Counted from the stretch's first letter, positions 36,499 to 45,854 are shown. The stretch: 64,000 nt of DNA from Alteromonas abrolhosensis (GCF_001953635.1 NZ_MEJH01000005.1:1-64000); one strand, 5' to 3'. Translations and numbers: made by a program. The notes: generated by a model from the letters alone, not told the origin.

Positions 36499-36768
36499 AT
36501 GTCACTAACTAAAGCAGAAACCGCAAAAATCATTGCTGAGTACGGCGTTAAAGAAGGCGACACTGGTTCACCAGAAGTTCAAGTTGCTTTGCTTACTCAC
36601 AACATCAACAAGCTTCAAGGTCACTTTGCTGATCACAAGAAAGATCACCACTCACGTCGTGGTCTTCTACGTATGGTTAGCCAACGTCGTAAGCTTCTAG
36701 ACTACCTTAAAGGCAAGAACGCTGAGCGTTACCTTGACCTTATCAAGCGTCTAGGTCTACGTCGATAA
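36499..36768 (+). CDS. rpsO: 30S ribosomal protein S15
   Basis: This 89-residue ribosomal protein shows the full S15 pattern ([46 protein letters not shown]). It binds 16S rRNA helices 20-22 in the central domain. TAGGAG lies before ATG, and codon use is that of a highly expressed gene. It ends in its own terminator. In many relatives pnp follows; here a leftward cyclase gene follows instead. Confidence 0.97.
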
Positions 36769-36782
36769 GACTAGGTTTCAAG

Positions 36783-36809
36783 AAAAGCGCCCAATGGGCG
36801 CTTTTTTTT
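36783..36809 (+). terminator. Terminator of rpsO
   Basis: AAAGCGCCC-AAT-GGGCGCTTT plus further T, directly after the stop codon. Confidence 0.92.
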
Positions 36810-36896
36810 ACGAAGTAATATAGTAACTTCGTTTGTGCAGTGCTAATTCAAGATGTTAGCCACCTGACGTAATAGGGTAAGCGTAAAAGGGTAAGA

Positions 36897-39269
36897 TTAA
36901 TTGCTGTTTAGCTTCTTATCCTCGAACATCCTTTCATCAGCAACAAATATGAGTTCTTCTAAAGTCTTTCCCTCAATAGGGTAACTTGCATGACCAATGC
37001 TGACGCCAACACTGAACGTACCGTGAGCTGTGGAAATAGGTTGGGTAAGGTTTTTAGCTAACCGTGTCTTTAGTGCTTCTACGCTAAAGTCCTTGTTTAG
37101 CTCTGTGATAACAACGATAAATTCGTCACCGCCAACGCGCGAAGCGATGTCATACACGCGGCACATTGACTGAAGCCTTTGTGCAAGCTCCACTAATACT
37201 TCATCACCTGTCGTGTGCCCATACTCGTCATTAATTGGCTTAAATCGATTGAGGTCCAAATATAAGAGAGTACACAGTTTATTGTTCCTCTCTAAGCGAG
37301 CAAGCTCATTACGCATGTAGGTAGAAAGCGCAAGTCTATTGGCTAAACCCGTTAACGTATCGCTATTCGCTAGCTTCCTAATTTGCTGCTCAGCCTCCAC
37401 CTGTTCGGTAATATCAACATTGATACCAAACATCTTGTTGCCTTCTATACGTCCATACGCGCTTATGTGGCGGTACTTGTCGCTTGCCGCTTTTACCCGA
37501 AAGGTCGCATGAAAGCCTGAGCTTTCCTGTATGGCCTGATTAATCTTTTTCTTTACGTTAACGATATCGTCACAGTGGACCGTACTTTCCCAGTCACTAA
37601 ATTGGCCACTAAACCCCGCCTTGGTGACACTGTAAATTTTATGCATCCAATCGTCCCAAATGAGCTCGTTAGTGGAAGTGTCCCATTCCCACACGCCTAT
37701 GTGAGCAGCATCTGCGGCCATAGACATACGTCTGTTTAGTGTTTTAAGTGTATGCTGTGCTTCACGCCATTTGGTTACATCTTCAGAAAGCGCCAAGATG
37801 TATTGCGGCTTACCATAATTATCATCAATTACGATTTTCTTTGTTTCAAAAAAGCGCGTTACACCGTCAATGTTGAGCTCGAACTCGTTTACGTTTTGCT
37901 TTTCAGAGCTCGAAAGCAATTGTTTGTCGTCCGAAATGAATTTTTTAGCTTCTGTCTCGTCGAAAATATCAAAATCTGATAACCCGACGAGAGAGGCTTT
38001 ATCAGCACCTAATATTTTGCTTCCCGCGTCATTTACGTGGGTGATAGAAAGGGTGTCGGCACGTTTGACAATCAGCATATTGGGTAGCGCGTCAAATACC
38101 GTTTGAGCAAAGACCTCCTGATTTTTGACATCAGATAAATCCTTCACCGTACACACATAGGATATGTCATTGCCTGGCAGAAGGTTGATACGTAGTGTTA
38201 ATGGGAAAATCTTCCCGCTTTTTCTTATTCCATCTAGCGTTAGTGGCATATGATGTATTGCGCTATTTCTTGCTGCTTTTTTCAATCCAATCAGGAGTGG
38301 CTCATGTACGTGCTGAGAAGGGCTTACAAGTTCTCTTATATGGACAGTTTGAGGTGTAATAGCATCAAGTCCAAACATGCTTAGCGCGACAGGGTTTGCG
38401 AATTCAACCATACCAGCATTGTCAAAGGTCAGTACGCCTTCCTGAACAGTATTTAATACCGCGTTATAGCGCTCCAGCAATAAAGTTCGGGCTCGCAATT
38501 CGATAAAGATAAGGATAGTAAACGCGAAAAGCATCACCATTAACATGACCAGGTAAGCGAGGTTCTTTGTTTCCGGCTCTTGTAGTATTTGCGTGGAGGG
38601 CAGTGCATACACGTGCATAGACAGCATTCCGGTGTAATGCATACCGGATATAGCGCAGCCCATAATGATTGCAGGTACAATTTGCTTAGTAATTCGCAGC
38701 TGAGACGTGGTCACGTATTCATGGGTTTTTAACGCTATACCAGCTAATCCTACGGCAACCACTATTGATAGACAGAAGTACCAGCCGTCATAGGCCATGA
38801 CGGCATCCATCTGCATTGCCATCATGCCAATATAGTGCATGCTGCCTATACCAAGGCCCATATATAAGCTTCTGAGCCAGAGCGAGTTAGCTTTGTGTGG
38901 CAGTTTGCTCATCACAACGATACTCGCAAGAATAGCGGGTAAAACCGACAGCAATGTAACAAACGGGCCATAGGAAACTTCAAGGGGCAGCTGATAAGCC
39001 AGCATTCCGACAAAATGCATTGCCCAAATGCCGAAACCGAGGAAGCACGCCGAAGCCAGCGACCAAAAAGAACGCTCGTTTTGTAGCTCTGTCTGCGACA
39101 TCTTTGCAGACAGTACGAAAGAGATAAGAGAAGCCGAAATCGCAATAACAACAGAGGCCACTACGAAAGTAAGATCGTAAGTAGCCAATATTTCAGTGCT
39201 CGGTGGGAAATCCTTTACCGAAAAAAAGTGATAATGTCCGTTTTTCAAAGTCTTAAATTGTGTTTTCAA
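36897..39269 (-). CDS. MHYT-PAS-GGDEF diguanylate cyclase
   Basis: This 790-residue membrane protein has an N-terminal MHYT sensor (about 25-255; MHFVGM, MHYIGM, MHYTGM), three PAS-like domains (about 265-630), and a C-terminal GGDEF domain with intact VGGDEF near residue 710. An RVYD inhibitory I-site lies five residues before GGDEF. It should make c-di-GMP with product inhibition. There is no EAL domain. The frame starts with TTG at 39269; no ATG or clear SD exists near the family N-terminus, and a 9-bp hairpin sits just upstream. The gene begins 29 bases after rluF and may be co-transcribed with it. Confidence 0.9.
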   Translation of the reverse strand: MKTQFKTLKNGHYHFFSVKDFPPSTEILATYDLTFVVASVVIAISASLISFVLSAKMSQTELQNERSFWSLASACFLGFGIWAMHFVGMLAYQLPLEVSYGPFVTLLSVLPAILASIVVMSKLPHKANSLWLRSLYMGLGIGSMHYIGMMAMQMDAVMAYDGWYFCLSIVVAVGLAGIALKTHEYVTTSQLRITKQIVPAIIMGCAISGMHYTGMLSMHVYALPSTQILQEPETKNLAYLVMLMVMLFAFTILIFIELRARTLLLERYNAVLNTVQEGVLTFDNAGMVEFANPVALSMFGLDAITPQTVHIRELVSPSQHVHEPLLIGLKKAARNSAIHHMPLTLDGIRKSGKIFPLTLRINLLPGNDISYVCTVKDLSDVKNQEVFAQTVFDALPNMLIVKRADTLSITHVNDAGSKILGADKASLVGLSDFDIFDETEAKKFISDDKQLLSSSEKQNVNEFELNIDGVTRFFETKKIVIDDNYGKPQYILALSEDVTKWREAQHTLKTLNRRMSMAADAAHIGVWEWDTSTNELIWDDWMHKIYSVTKAGFSGQFSDWESTVHCDDIVNVKKKINQAIQESSGFHATFRVKAASDKYRHISAYGRIEGNKMFGINVDITEQVEAEQQIRKLANSDTLTGLANRLALSTYMRNELARLERNNKLCTLLYLDLNRFKPINDEYGHTTGDEVLVELAQRLQSMCRVYDIASRVGGDEFIVVITELNKDFSVEALKTRLAKNLTQPISTAHGTFSVGVSIGHASYPIEGKTLEELIFVADERMFEDKKLNSN

Positions 39270-39271
39270 CC

Positions 39272-39294
39272 AACTACTACTAAATGTAGTAGTT
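39272..39294 (-). promoter_or_regulatory. Perfect 9-bp hairpin between rluF and the cyclase start
   Basis: AACTACTAC and GTAGTAGTT flank TAAAT in the 29-base gap, immediately before the TTG start codon of the cyclase. No T-run follows on the minus strand, so it is more likely to affect translation or mRNA processing than to terminate. Confidence 0.45.
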
Positions 39295-39298
39295 TCAT

Positions 39299-40057
39299 TT
39301 ATTTACGCAACTCGGCATTGCTAGCTGTTTTACTTGAAGTGCGAACCGCGTTTTGCATTATAGCGAGTTCACGGCTTGTCAAATTACGCCACTGACCTGG
39401 TTTTAATGAATCAAGTTCAAGGTGCATAATGCGAGTTCGCTTAAGTTTCGTAACCTCGTAACCTAAAAACTCACACATTCTGCGAATTTGTCGATTAAGC
39501 CCCTGAGTTAGAATGATGGTAAACTTATTCTTACCGGTAGGCTTTACCACACAAGGTTTAGTCACTGTGCCAAGGATCGGTACACCGCGTGCCATACGAT
39601 TAACAAAGCGCTCACTTATGGGCTGATTCACCGTAACTTCATACTCTTTATCATGGGCATTTTCAGCACGCAGGATCTTGTTCACGATGTCTCCATCGCT
39701 GGTTAAAATGATTAAGCCTTCCGATGGTTTATCTAACCTTCCAACGGGGAAAATACGTTCCTTGTGACCGATAGCGTCAATAATGTTGCCTTTTACATGG
39801 CGCTCTGTGGTGCAGGTAATACCAATGGGTTTGTTGTAAACAATGTATACGCGGTCTGACTTATCTGATGCAACGGCACCAACCACTTTTCCGTCTACTT
39901 TTACGGTATCGCCAGGCCCCACTTTGGTGCCAAGTTCCGGCGGTTGGTTGTTAACGGTAACGCGGTTTTGCTCAATGAGTTTATCGGCTTCACGGCGAGA
40001 ACAAAGGCCAGTGTCGCTGATATATTTATTTAAACGTTTGGGCGCTTGGTCACTCAT
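39299..40057 (-). CDS. rluF: 23S rRNA pseudouridine(2604) synthase RluF
   Basis: This 252-residue enzyme of the RsuA/RluB/E/F group has an N-terminal S4 domain (RLNKYISDTGLCSRREADKLIEQNRVTVN, about 8-60) and the catalytic Asp109 in FPVGRLDKPSEGL. The C-terminal GLNRQIRRMCEFLGYEV is characteristic. GLCSRREAD with the GRLDK-SEGL pattern fits RluF best; RluB or RluE are less likely. It is expected to modify U2604 of 23S rRNA, and possibly a tyrosine tRNA as reported for the E. coli enzyme. Confidence 0.9.
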   Translation of the reverse strand: MSDQAPKRLNKYISDTGLCSRREADKLIEQNRVTVNNQPPELGTKVGPGDTVKVDGKVVGAVASDKSDRVYIVYNKPIGITCTTERHVKGNIIDAIGHKERIFPVGRLDKPSEGLIILTSDGDIVNKILRAENAHDKEYEVTVNQPISERFVNRMARGVPILGTVTKPCVVKPTGKNKFTIILTQGLNRQIRRMCEFLGYEVTKLKRTRIMHLELDSLKPGQWRNLTSRELAIMQNAVRTSSKTASNAELRK

Positions 40058-40105
40058 TGCGCATTAAGTCCTATAGATTTTAAAAAGAGTGCAATACTAT
40101 CACGG

Positions 40106-40140
40106 CAAAAAGAAAGGGGCGATTCGCCCCTTTCTTTTTT
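40106..40140 (-). terminator. Terminator of the coiled-coil membrane protein gene (bidirectional)
   Basis: AAAGGGGCGA and TTCGCCCCTTT with A-rich and T-rich flanks on both sides, about 60 bases after the stop codon of the gene at 40202. Confidence 0.85.
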
Positions 40141-40201
40141 ACTCATTAAACAGTGCTTGTTGCGGTCGTTTGACTGTTTTTACACTAAGTGGTGTTTGCT
40201 A

Positions 40202-41011
40202 TTAATTACCCGTAGGCGAGGGTGCAGAACCGCTACCACCTGTCGAGTTGCCACTTGACACGACTTTGGTGGCAATATCGCGTATTTCATTTTCTAGGCT
40301 GGTAATGCGCCCCGATAATGTGGTGTTGCGTTGCTCTAGCACTGACAGCTTGTCGGTTAAATTGCGCACGCTTTGCTGAGCACTTTGTTTGTCACTTGCT
40401 GCTTGTTCAAGTTGAACATTAACAGCTAGCAGTTCGTCAGCTAATGATGCGAGCTGATTTTTCACAGAACCAATGGCTGCTGCTTGCGATTTAACGTTTT
40501 CTGAAACTGAACTGATATTTTTGTTCAACGAATTCTGAACATTGCCCACGCGGTCGCCAAGATCAGCTATTTCTTGCTGATTGCGACGCCAAGCCGATGC
40601 CCACAGCTTATCCATTTGCTCCCATAGCTCGTTTGTTTTATTTGTCAGTTCAGTGACTTTAACTTGTAAGGCTACGGTAGATTCGCCGATTTCTTCACCG
40701 GTGGCAGATAGCTTGTTTTCTAGTTGCAAAATGCGTTGTTCCGCTTGCTCGGCAACTGCTTTTTGATGCTCAAGCAGGGTGTACAGGTAATAGCAACCAC
40801 CACAAGCAGCTAAAGCGATAACGGCAACTAATACAACCCAGATTCCATTACCGTTTCCGCTACCAGAAGGCTGACGGTTGGCGGAAGGGGAAGATGACGG
40901 CGGAGGCGTTGTCTTTGTTGGAGCTGCCTGACGTTTGGTTTGATAATCACGACGGTCTTCTTCATCCAATCTAATGGTTGGGAACTCATCGTTTTTCGAA
41001 TTATTTGCCAT
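40202..41011 (-). CDS. Membrane-anchored coiled-coil protein of unknown function
   Basis: This 269-residue protein has a polar, Pro/Ser/Gln-rich cytoplasmic N-terminus (1-55) and one membrane helix at about 57-78 (IWVVLVAVIALAACGGCYYL). A long coiled coil follows (about 80-250, with heptads such as ILQLENKLSATGEEIGES and LTDKLSVLEQRNTTLSGRI). It ends in a Gly/Ser tail. No catalytic motif is visible. Topology and coiled coil suggest a scaffold reaching into the periplasm, perhaps with a division or envelope role, but this is a guess. It is a single gene with its own terminator. Confidence 0.75.
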   Translation of the reverse strand: MANNSKNDEFPTIRLDEEDRRDYQTKRQAAPTKTTPPPSSSPSANRQPSGSGNGNGIWVVLVAVIALAACGGCYYLYTLLEHQKAVAEQAEQRILQLENKLSATGEEIGESTVALQVKVTELTNKTNELWEQMDKLWASAWRRNQQEIADLGDRVGNVQNSLNKNISSVSENVKSQAAAIGSVKNQLASLADELLAVNVQLEQAASDKQSAQQSVRNLTDKLSVLEQRNTTLSGRITSLENEIRDIATKVVSSGNSTGGSGSAPSPTGN

Positions 41012-41201
41012 AGTAAATTAATAGTCTCGTTATGTAGTGTTCTCTTCACTGCATTAACATGCTTAATTCAATAAGAAGACAACACATTTATATTTGCGCG
41101 CATAAGCATGTTATCGCTAAATTAAAGGAAATTCTATGGCTTATGTTGAATGTCAATTATACATAAGCCACAAAAAGTTAAAATTGCGTTAACCCTTGGC
41201 T

Positions 41202-42758
41202 TTATTGCTTATCGCCAATCCACTCAACGCGATACAAATCCCGTCTTCTATCCAGGTAGTTGCGCACTGAACCTTCATTTTGAAGCTTGGTCAGTTTATC
41301 CAAATCCAAATCAACAATTAGCGTCATTTCTGTATTTGGCGTGGTTTCAGAGACAATTGCGTCATGTGGGAAAGCAAAATCACTGGGAGAAAATACCGCA
41401 GTTTGGCCATACTGAATGTCTACATTATCAACTTTAGGTAAGTTACCTACGCTGCCTGCAATTGCCACGTAGCATTCGTTTTCAATTGCACGGGCTTGTG
41501 CACAGCGGCGCACACGTAAGTAGCCATTTTTAGTGTCTGTCCAAAATGGTACAAACAAAATCTGCATTTCTTGATCGGCAAGAATACGTGCAAGTTCTGG
41601 AAACTCCACGTCGTAACAAATCAATACACCAATTTTACCGAAATCGGTATCGAAGGTTTTAAGGCTATTGCCCCCTTTCATGATCCAATCTTCTTTCTCG
41701 TGGGGAGTAGGGTGCAACTTATATTGGCTCTCTATGGTCCCGTCGCGTTTACAAATGTAACTCACGTTGTAAAGCTCTTCCTCTTCTACCACAGGCATAG
41801 AACCCGCGATAATCGTGATGTTATACGACACGGCTAAATGAGACACCGCCGTGAGGATTTCATCGGTATAGGTGGCCAAATGCCAAATCGCATCAATTGA
41901 TGAATCAGAAGGGCTTAAGCCCATCAACGGCGCGTTGAAAAATTCAGGAAAGAGGGCAACGTCACACGAGTAGTCAGATAACGCGTCGACGAAATACTCT
42001 ACTTGCTGTAGGAGCTCCTCAACATTATTGAAATAACGCATTTGCCACTGAATACACCCGATACGGGCGCTGGTTTTTCTACTGGCGATGAGAGACGGTG
42101 TGCCCGGTTCGTAATATATATTGTGCCATTGAAGCAACGTTGCGTAACCTTGAGAGGCCTCATCTTCTGGAAGATAAGCCGACATTACCTGTTTTACTTC
42201 AAACCCATTTGAGAGTTGGAAAGTTAAAATGGGGTCGTATATATCTTTAAGTTTTACTTGTTCAATGTACTCATAAGGCGACAATTCATGCGCGTGATTT
42301 TTGTAATTCGGGATTCGACCGCCAGCCATGATGGATTTCAAATTAAGATTGCGGCAGAGTTCTTTGCGCGCTTCATATAAACGCCGTCCCAAGCGAAGCC
42401 CTCGGTATTCAGGTGATACAATTACCTCAACGCCATAAAGCACGTCTCCATTTGGATCGTGTGTAGTTAAGTAAGCGTCACCGGTTATTTCATCGTAGCT
42501 GTGTTTATCCCCAAATTGGTCATAATCTACAATCACCGAAATGGCAAATGCGACCACTTTGCCTTTGTCTTCTATGCATATTTGGCCATCGGGAAACGTT
42601 GTAACTTGAGCTTTGTAATTAGAGTAAGGCCACGCGCCCCCAACGTTGGCGTATACCTCATCCATTAACGCTTTCACATCGTTGTAGTCGTCCAGTCTCA
42701 AGTTTCTTAAGTCTAGATGATGTTCCGTTTCTTCTATTTGTGTTTGATCTTGACTCAT
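41202..42758 (-). CDS. GNAT acetyltransferase fused to carbon-nitrogen hydrolase
   Basis: This 518-residue fusion has residues about 10-200 as a GNAT domain (VIVSPEYRGLRLGRRLYEARKEL is the acetyl-CoA pyrophosphate loop). Residues about 225-510 are a nitrilase-superfamily amidohydrolase with the Glu in ALFPEFFNAP, Lys in YKLHPTPHEKEDW and Cys381 in GVLICYDVEFPELAR. All three catalytic residues are kept. The two-domain architecture occurs in many proteobacteria, but substrate and role are unknown. AAGAG lies seven bases before ATG. Gene neighbours give no clue. Confidence 0.9.
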   Translation of the reverse strand: MSQDQTQIEETEHHLDLRNLRLDDYNDVKALMDEVYANVGGAWPYSNYKAQVTTFPDGQICIEDKGKVVAFAISVIVDYDQFGDKHSYDEITGDAYLTTHDPNGDVLYGVEVIVSPEYRGLRLGRRLYEARKELCRNLNLKSIMAGGRIPNYKNHAHELSPYEYIEQVKLKDIYDPILTFQLSNGFEVKQVMSAYLPEDEASQGYATLLQWHNIYYEPGTPSLIASRKTSARIGCIQWQMRYFNNVEELLQQVEYFVDALSDYSCDVALFPEFFNAPLMGLSPSDSSIDAIWHLATYTDEILTAVSHLAVSYNITIIAGSMPVVEEEELYNVSYICKRDGTIESQYKLHPTPHEKEDWIMKGGNSLKTFDTDFGKIGVLICYDVEFPELARILADQEMQILFVPFWTDTKNGYLRVRRCAQARAIENECYVAIAGSVGNLPKVDNVDIQYGQTAVFSPSDFAFPHDAIVSETTPNTEMTLIVDLDLDKLTKLQNEGSVRNYLDRRRDLYRVEWIGDKQ

Positions 42759-43253
42759 GGGTTACTCTTATTGCTAAAGATTTCTTATACGTGTTTTACG
42801 TAGATTTCTACTAAACCGTGATGTAATCGGTTTTTCAACTGTTTATTACAGTTCGACCGCTACATTTGTAGTATCAGTGTTACTAAGTAGCAATAAGTAA
42901 TTTCTTTCGAACATTTGTCGTGATCAGAATATAGTTTTACTTATTGATTTACTTAGCCCACTAGCTTTGCTGGACTGTCTCGCGCTTAAAAGACTTTCAT
43001 GTAGACCAAAATTCGAAAACTAAAGGTCAACAGTCCCTAATTAAAACAAAGTAAGCAAGAAGCGTGCGATTTCGCTACACCAATTATAGCGACAAATATT
43101 TTTTCTTTTGTCGATAAAAAAATAACGCGCAAAATATGAGTACATGCAATTGCCACCACGCAAAACCCCGCGTATAAGTTCGCTAATTTCCACCGTACCC
43201 AACCTAAACCTAATAACATAATTAGTGCATTGCTATAAGGTAACAACACGCTA
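42759..43253. other. Divergent intergenic region, GNAT-nitrilase and 2OG oxygenase
   Basis: These 495 AT-rich bases should contain both promoters. A hydrophobic minus-strand frame (43037-43222 or 43249) is present but lacks a ribosome binding site. No repeats or convincing operator were seen. Confidence 0.4.
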
Positions 43254-43925
43254 ATGAATAGAGAACAACTTGCGTCGTATCAGCCTCTACACGTTTTTGA
43301 TGAGACGTTGTTTGAAAATATCGTCGACGACCTGGTCGCTAAAGGCTTTTCTGTTCAAGAGAATGGATTACCGGATTTTATTACACAAGCACTTTTGTCA
43401 TGCCAGCGTTCAATCTCGGACACTGAATACAAAGCCGCTGGTATTGGTCGTGCAGAAAATTATCAGAAGGCTGAAAAGGTAAGAGGTGACGAAATCTGCT
43501 GGATTACAGGTTCCTCAGAAGAAGGCGCGCTATGGTTATCTTGGTGTGAGGCCTTGCAGCAATACATAAATCGCTCTCTTTTTATGGGGCTTTTCTCATT
43601 TGAAAGTCACTTTGCGTGCTATGAAGCGGGTAAATTTTACAAGCGCCATGTAGATGCGTTTAAAGGGCAAGGGAACCGTGTGTTATCTCTCGTAGCCTAT
43701 TTAAATGAAGATTGGACTAAGAACGATGGGGGCGAACTTGTGCTATATGCGGACGAAAGCGACCAGATTGGTACAAGAGTTTTGCCAACAAAAGGCTCTT
43801 TCGTTGTCTTTTTGAGTGAAGAGTTCCCCCATGAAGTATTACCTGCAGTGCGTACTCGTCACTCTGTGGCAGGGTGGTTTAGGGTAAACGGCAGTATAAA
43901 CGACGCTATTGATCCGCCTCGTTAG
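43254..43925 (+). CDS. 2-oxoglutarate/Fe(II)-dependent oxygenase (prolyl-hydroxylase-like)
   Basis: This 223-residue double-stranded beta-helix protein has iron ligands His132 and Asp134 in YKRHVDAF and His193 in FPHEVLP. Arg202, nine residues later, likely binds the 2-oxoglutarate carboxylate. The GELVLY and RHSVAGWFR segments match the SM-20/PHD-like prolyl 4-hydroxylase group. Bacterial members hydroxylate ribosomal proteins or EF-Tu in some cases; the target here is unknown. AAGG precedes ATG 43254. It is a single gene. Confidence 0.88.
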   Translation: MNREQLASYQPLHVFDETLFENIVDDLVAKGFSVQENGLPDFITQALLSCQRSISDTEYKAAGIGRAENYQKAEKVRGDEICWITGSSEEGALWLSWCEALQQYINRSLFMGLFSFESHFACYEAGKFYKRHVDAFKGQGNRVLSLVAYLNEDWTKNDGGELVLYADESDQIGTRVLPTKGSFVVFLSEEFPHEVLPAVRTRHSVAGWFRVNGSINDAIDPPR

Positions 43926-44069
43926 CCGCTTGTTGTAGGTTGTGGCATGCACTTGTATCTAAACCCCAAGACTTATGTATAATAAGCTCAGGCTACATGC
44001 GCGCTATTATAAGAATTGGTTAGAATTACTGGCCAGCGCCTTTCGCGCAGAGCTCGCGCAATATTGTGC

Positions 44070-44099
44070 CGTCGTAATTACAAATGATTCATTACGACG
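44070..44099 (+). promoter_or_regulatory. Perfect 9-bp hairpin in the leader of the receiver-TPR gene
   Basis: CGTCGTAAT (44070-44078) and ATTACGACG (44091-44099) with a 12-base loop, about 30 bases before the ATG at 44132. No T-run follows; role unknown. Confidence 0.35.
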
Positions 44100-44131
44100 C
44101 TTAGGGAAAAGACGTTAGAAGTGATTGGTTA

Positions 44132-45817
44132 ATGCTGGAAAAAATACCTGCCCCAACCCCAAGAGAAGATTTGCATGTACTGGTTATCGATAACCAGGGG
44201 CTTGTACACGATGTTGTGACATCGGCCTTGCATGAGATTGGAATAAAAAATGTAAGCAGTGCCTTTAATGCCTTTCATGCTAAAAGGCTTTGTGCTGCGA
44301 GGCAATACGACTTTGTGTTGCTGGCTTTTAATGTCAGTCACGATAAAGATGGTTTCCATCTTTTTGAAGAACTTAAACACCTCAATCATATCAACGACAC
44401 CACCACGGTAATCTTTCTTAGTGCAGAGACCTCGCCTGAACTGGTTAACTGCATTGTAGAATTGCAACCGGATGACTTTTGGGTAAAACCTCTTCAGCGT
44501 AACAAGATAGAATCGCGGTTAGAGTACCTTATTCAAATAAGACTTAAACTGCATAAAATGCTTCACTGTATGCAGATGGGGGATTACTCCACTGCAATGT
44601 ACTATGCAGAGCGCCAGTTAAAAGACCCTTCGCTATCGGAATACCACACCAGAATAAAACGGTTAATCGGCGATTGTTTATTACAGCTTCGCGATTATCA
44701 GACGGCAGAGGATTATTTTAGAAGCTTATTACAAAGCATGGATCATGCGTGGGTGCATATTGGTTTAACTCGCTCGTTACTTCGACAAGATGAACTAGAA
44801 GAAGCTCAGCTGCTGGTTGACGACTTGCTACAACGCCACGATACGCGATTTTTAACTTTTGACTTACTCGCGCAATACTTTATTGAAAAAGAGCAGTTCG
44901 ATATTGCTTACGAGCAGATGAAAGAAGCAAGTCGACTGGCGCCACGCAATATCGAGCGAAATAAAAGGCTATGGGATTTGGCCAGATTGAACCACGATAA
45001 AGCGGGCCAACTATCTGCTGTACAGAATATGGCGAAGTTCGCCAAAAACTCTATTCACGACTCGCCACAACTTACCTTGAATGTTATTCGTTCTACAATT
45101 GATTTGGCAACCAGCTTAGGCAGCGCCGAGGGCGACCGTTATATTAAGCGCGCAGAGTCCGAGCTGGAAGAGTTGAAACAGCAAAAAGGTATGCAGTCTC
45201 AACTGGGCGAACAGATTGATGTAGTTAAAGCACGAGTTTTGTGTCTTCGAGATGACAAGAAGGGCGCAGAAAAACTCATGAAGGAACGCTCTGCTTCTAC
45301 TGATGGTCTGTCGATGGAAGATAGCCTCGACAAGATGAAAGCGTTTCACGAGCTGGGTATGCGTGAACACTGCGTGAGTATTTTAGATAAGCTGAGAAAG
45401 CAGATCGAAGGTGATACCTTTACTTCGCAAGTAGTAAATGAATATCTGAACCAAGAGTCGATTGAGCGTACTGAAATTCAATTTACAACAAAAGAGCTTA
45501 AGCAAATGGCGGCGGTAAATTATAAGGAAAACAGGTTATTACCTGCTTTTAATAATTTGCGCCAGGCACTTACGCTCTCGCCGAAAGATAAACAAGTCGC
45601 GCTTAGTTTACTGAAAGTTATTACTCAAATTCATTTAGGTGATAATTTATCTGACGAACAGATGAAAGCAGCGACAAAAGCGGCGACCCTTCTCTCTAGC
45701 AGCGATTTATCACCCACACAAGCGGAAAAGCGTGATCAGTACATAGCCAGAATTGGTATTGAAATAGAAAACAGCAATGCTGCTGACTTGGTAGGAATGG
45801 TGGCTGTGAAAGCCTAG
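44132..45817 (+). CDS. Degenerate receiver domain fused to TPR repeats
   Basis: This 561-residue protein has an N-terminal receiver-like domain (about 13-135) that keeps Asp20 of the acidic pocket (VLVIDNQ) and the conserved Lys in WVKPL. Ala65 (FVLLAFNV) stands where the phosphorylated Asp should be, so ordinary phosphotransfer is unlikely. The rest is helical with TPR-like repeats (MGDYSTAMYYAERQL, LRDYQTAEDYFRSLL, EEAQLLVDDLL, FDIAYEQMKEASRLAP). It is probably a protein-interaction adaptor whose receiver acts without phosphorylation. Ribosome binding is weak. Convergent with exeM. Confidence 0.85.
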   Translation: MLEKIPAPTPREDLHVLVIDNQGLVHDVVTSALHEIGIKNVSSAFNAFHAKRLCAARQYDFVLLAFNVSHDKDGFHLFEELKHLNHINDTTTVIFLSAETSPELVNCIVELQPDDFWVKPLQRNKIESRLEYLIQIRLKLHKMLHCMQMGDYSTAMYYAERQLKDPSLSEYHTRIKRLIGDCLLQLRDYQTAEDYFRSLLQSMDHAWVHIGLTRSLLRQDELEEAQLLVDDLLQRHDTRFLTFDLLAQYFIEKEQFDIAYEQMKEASRLAPRNIERNKRLWDLARLNHDKAGQLSAVQNMAKFAKNSIHDSPQLTLNVIRSTIDLATSLGSAEGDRYIKRAESELEELKQQKGMQSQLGEQIDVVKARVLCLRDDKKGAEKLMKERSASTDGLSMEDSLDKMKAFHELGMREHCVSILDKLRKQIEGDTFTSQVVNEYLNQESIERTEIQFTTKELKQMAAVNYKENRLLPAFNNLRQALTLSPKDKQVALSLLKVITQIHLGDNLSDEQMKAATKAATLLSSSDLSPTQAEKRDQYIARIGIEIENSNAADLVGMVAVKA

Positions 45818-45854
45818 CAGTTTATACAGACTGTTATCAAAATAACGTAAATAC

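Noticed and set aside
43037-43249. Hydrophobic 70-codon minus-strand frame upstream of the 2OG oxygenase
   Set aside because: Starts with TTG or an internal ATG without a ribosome binding site, lies in the promoter region, and hydrophobicity is expected from its T-rich codons. Not convincing.
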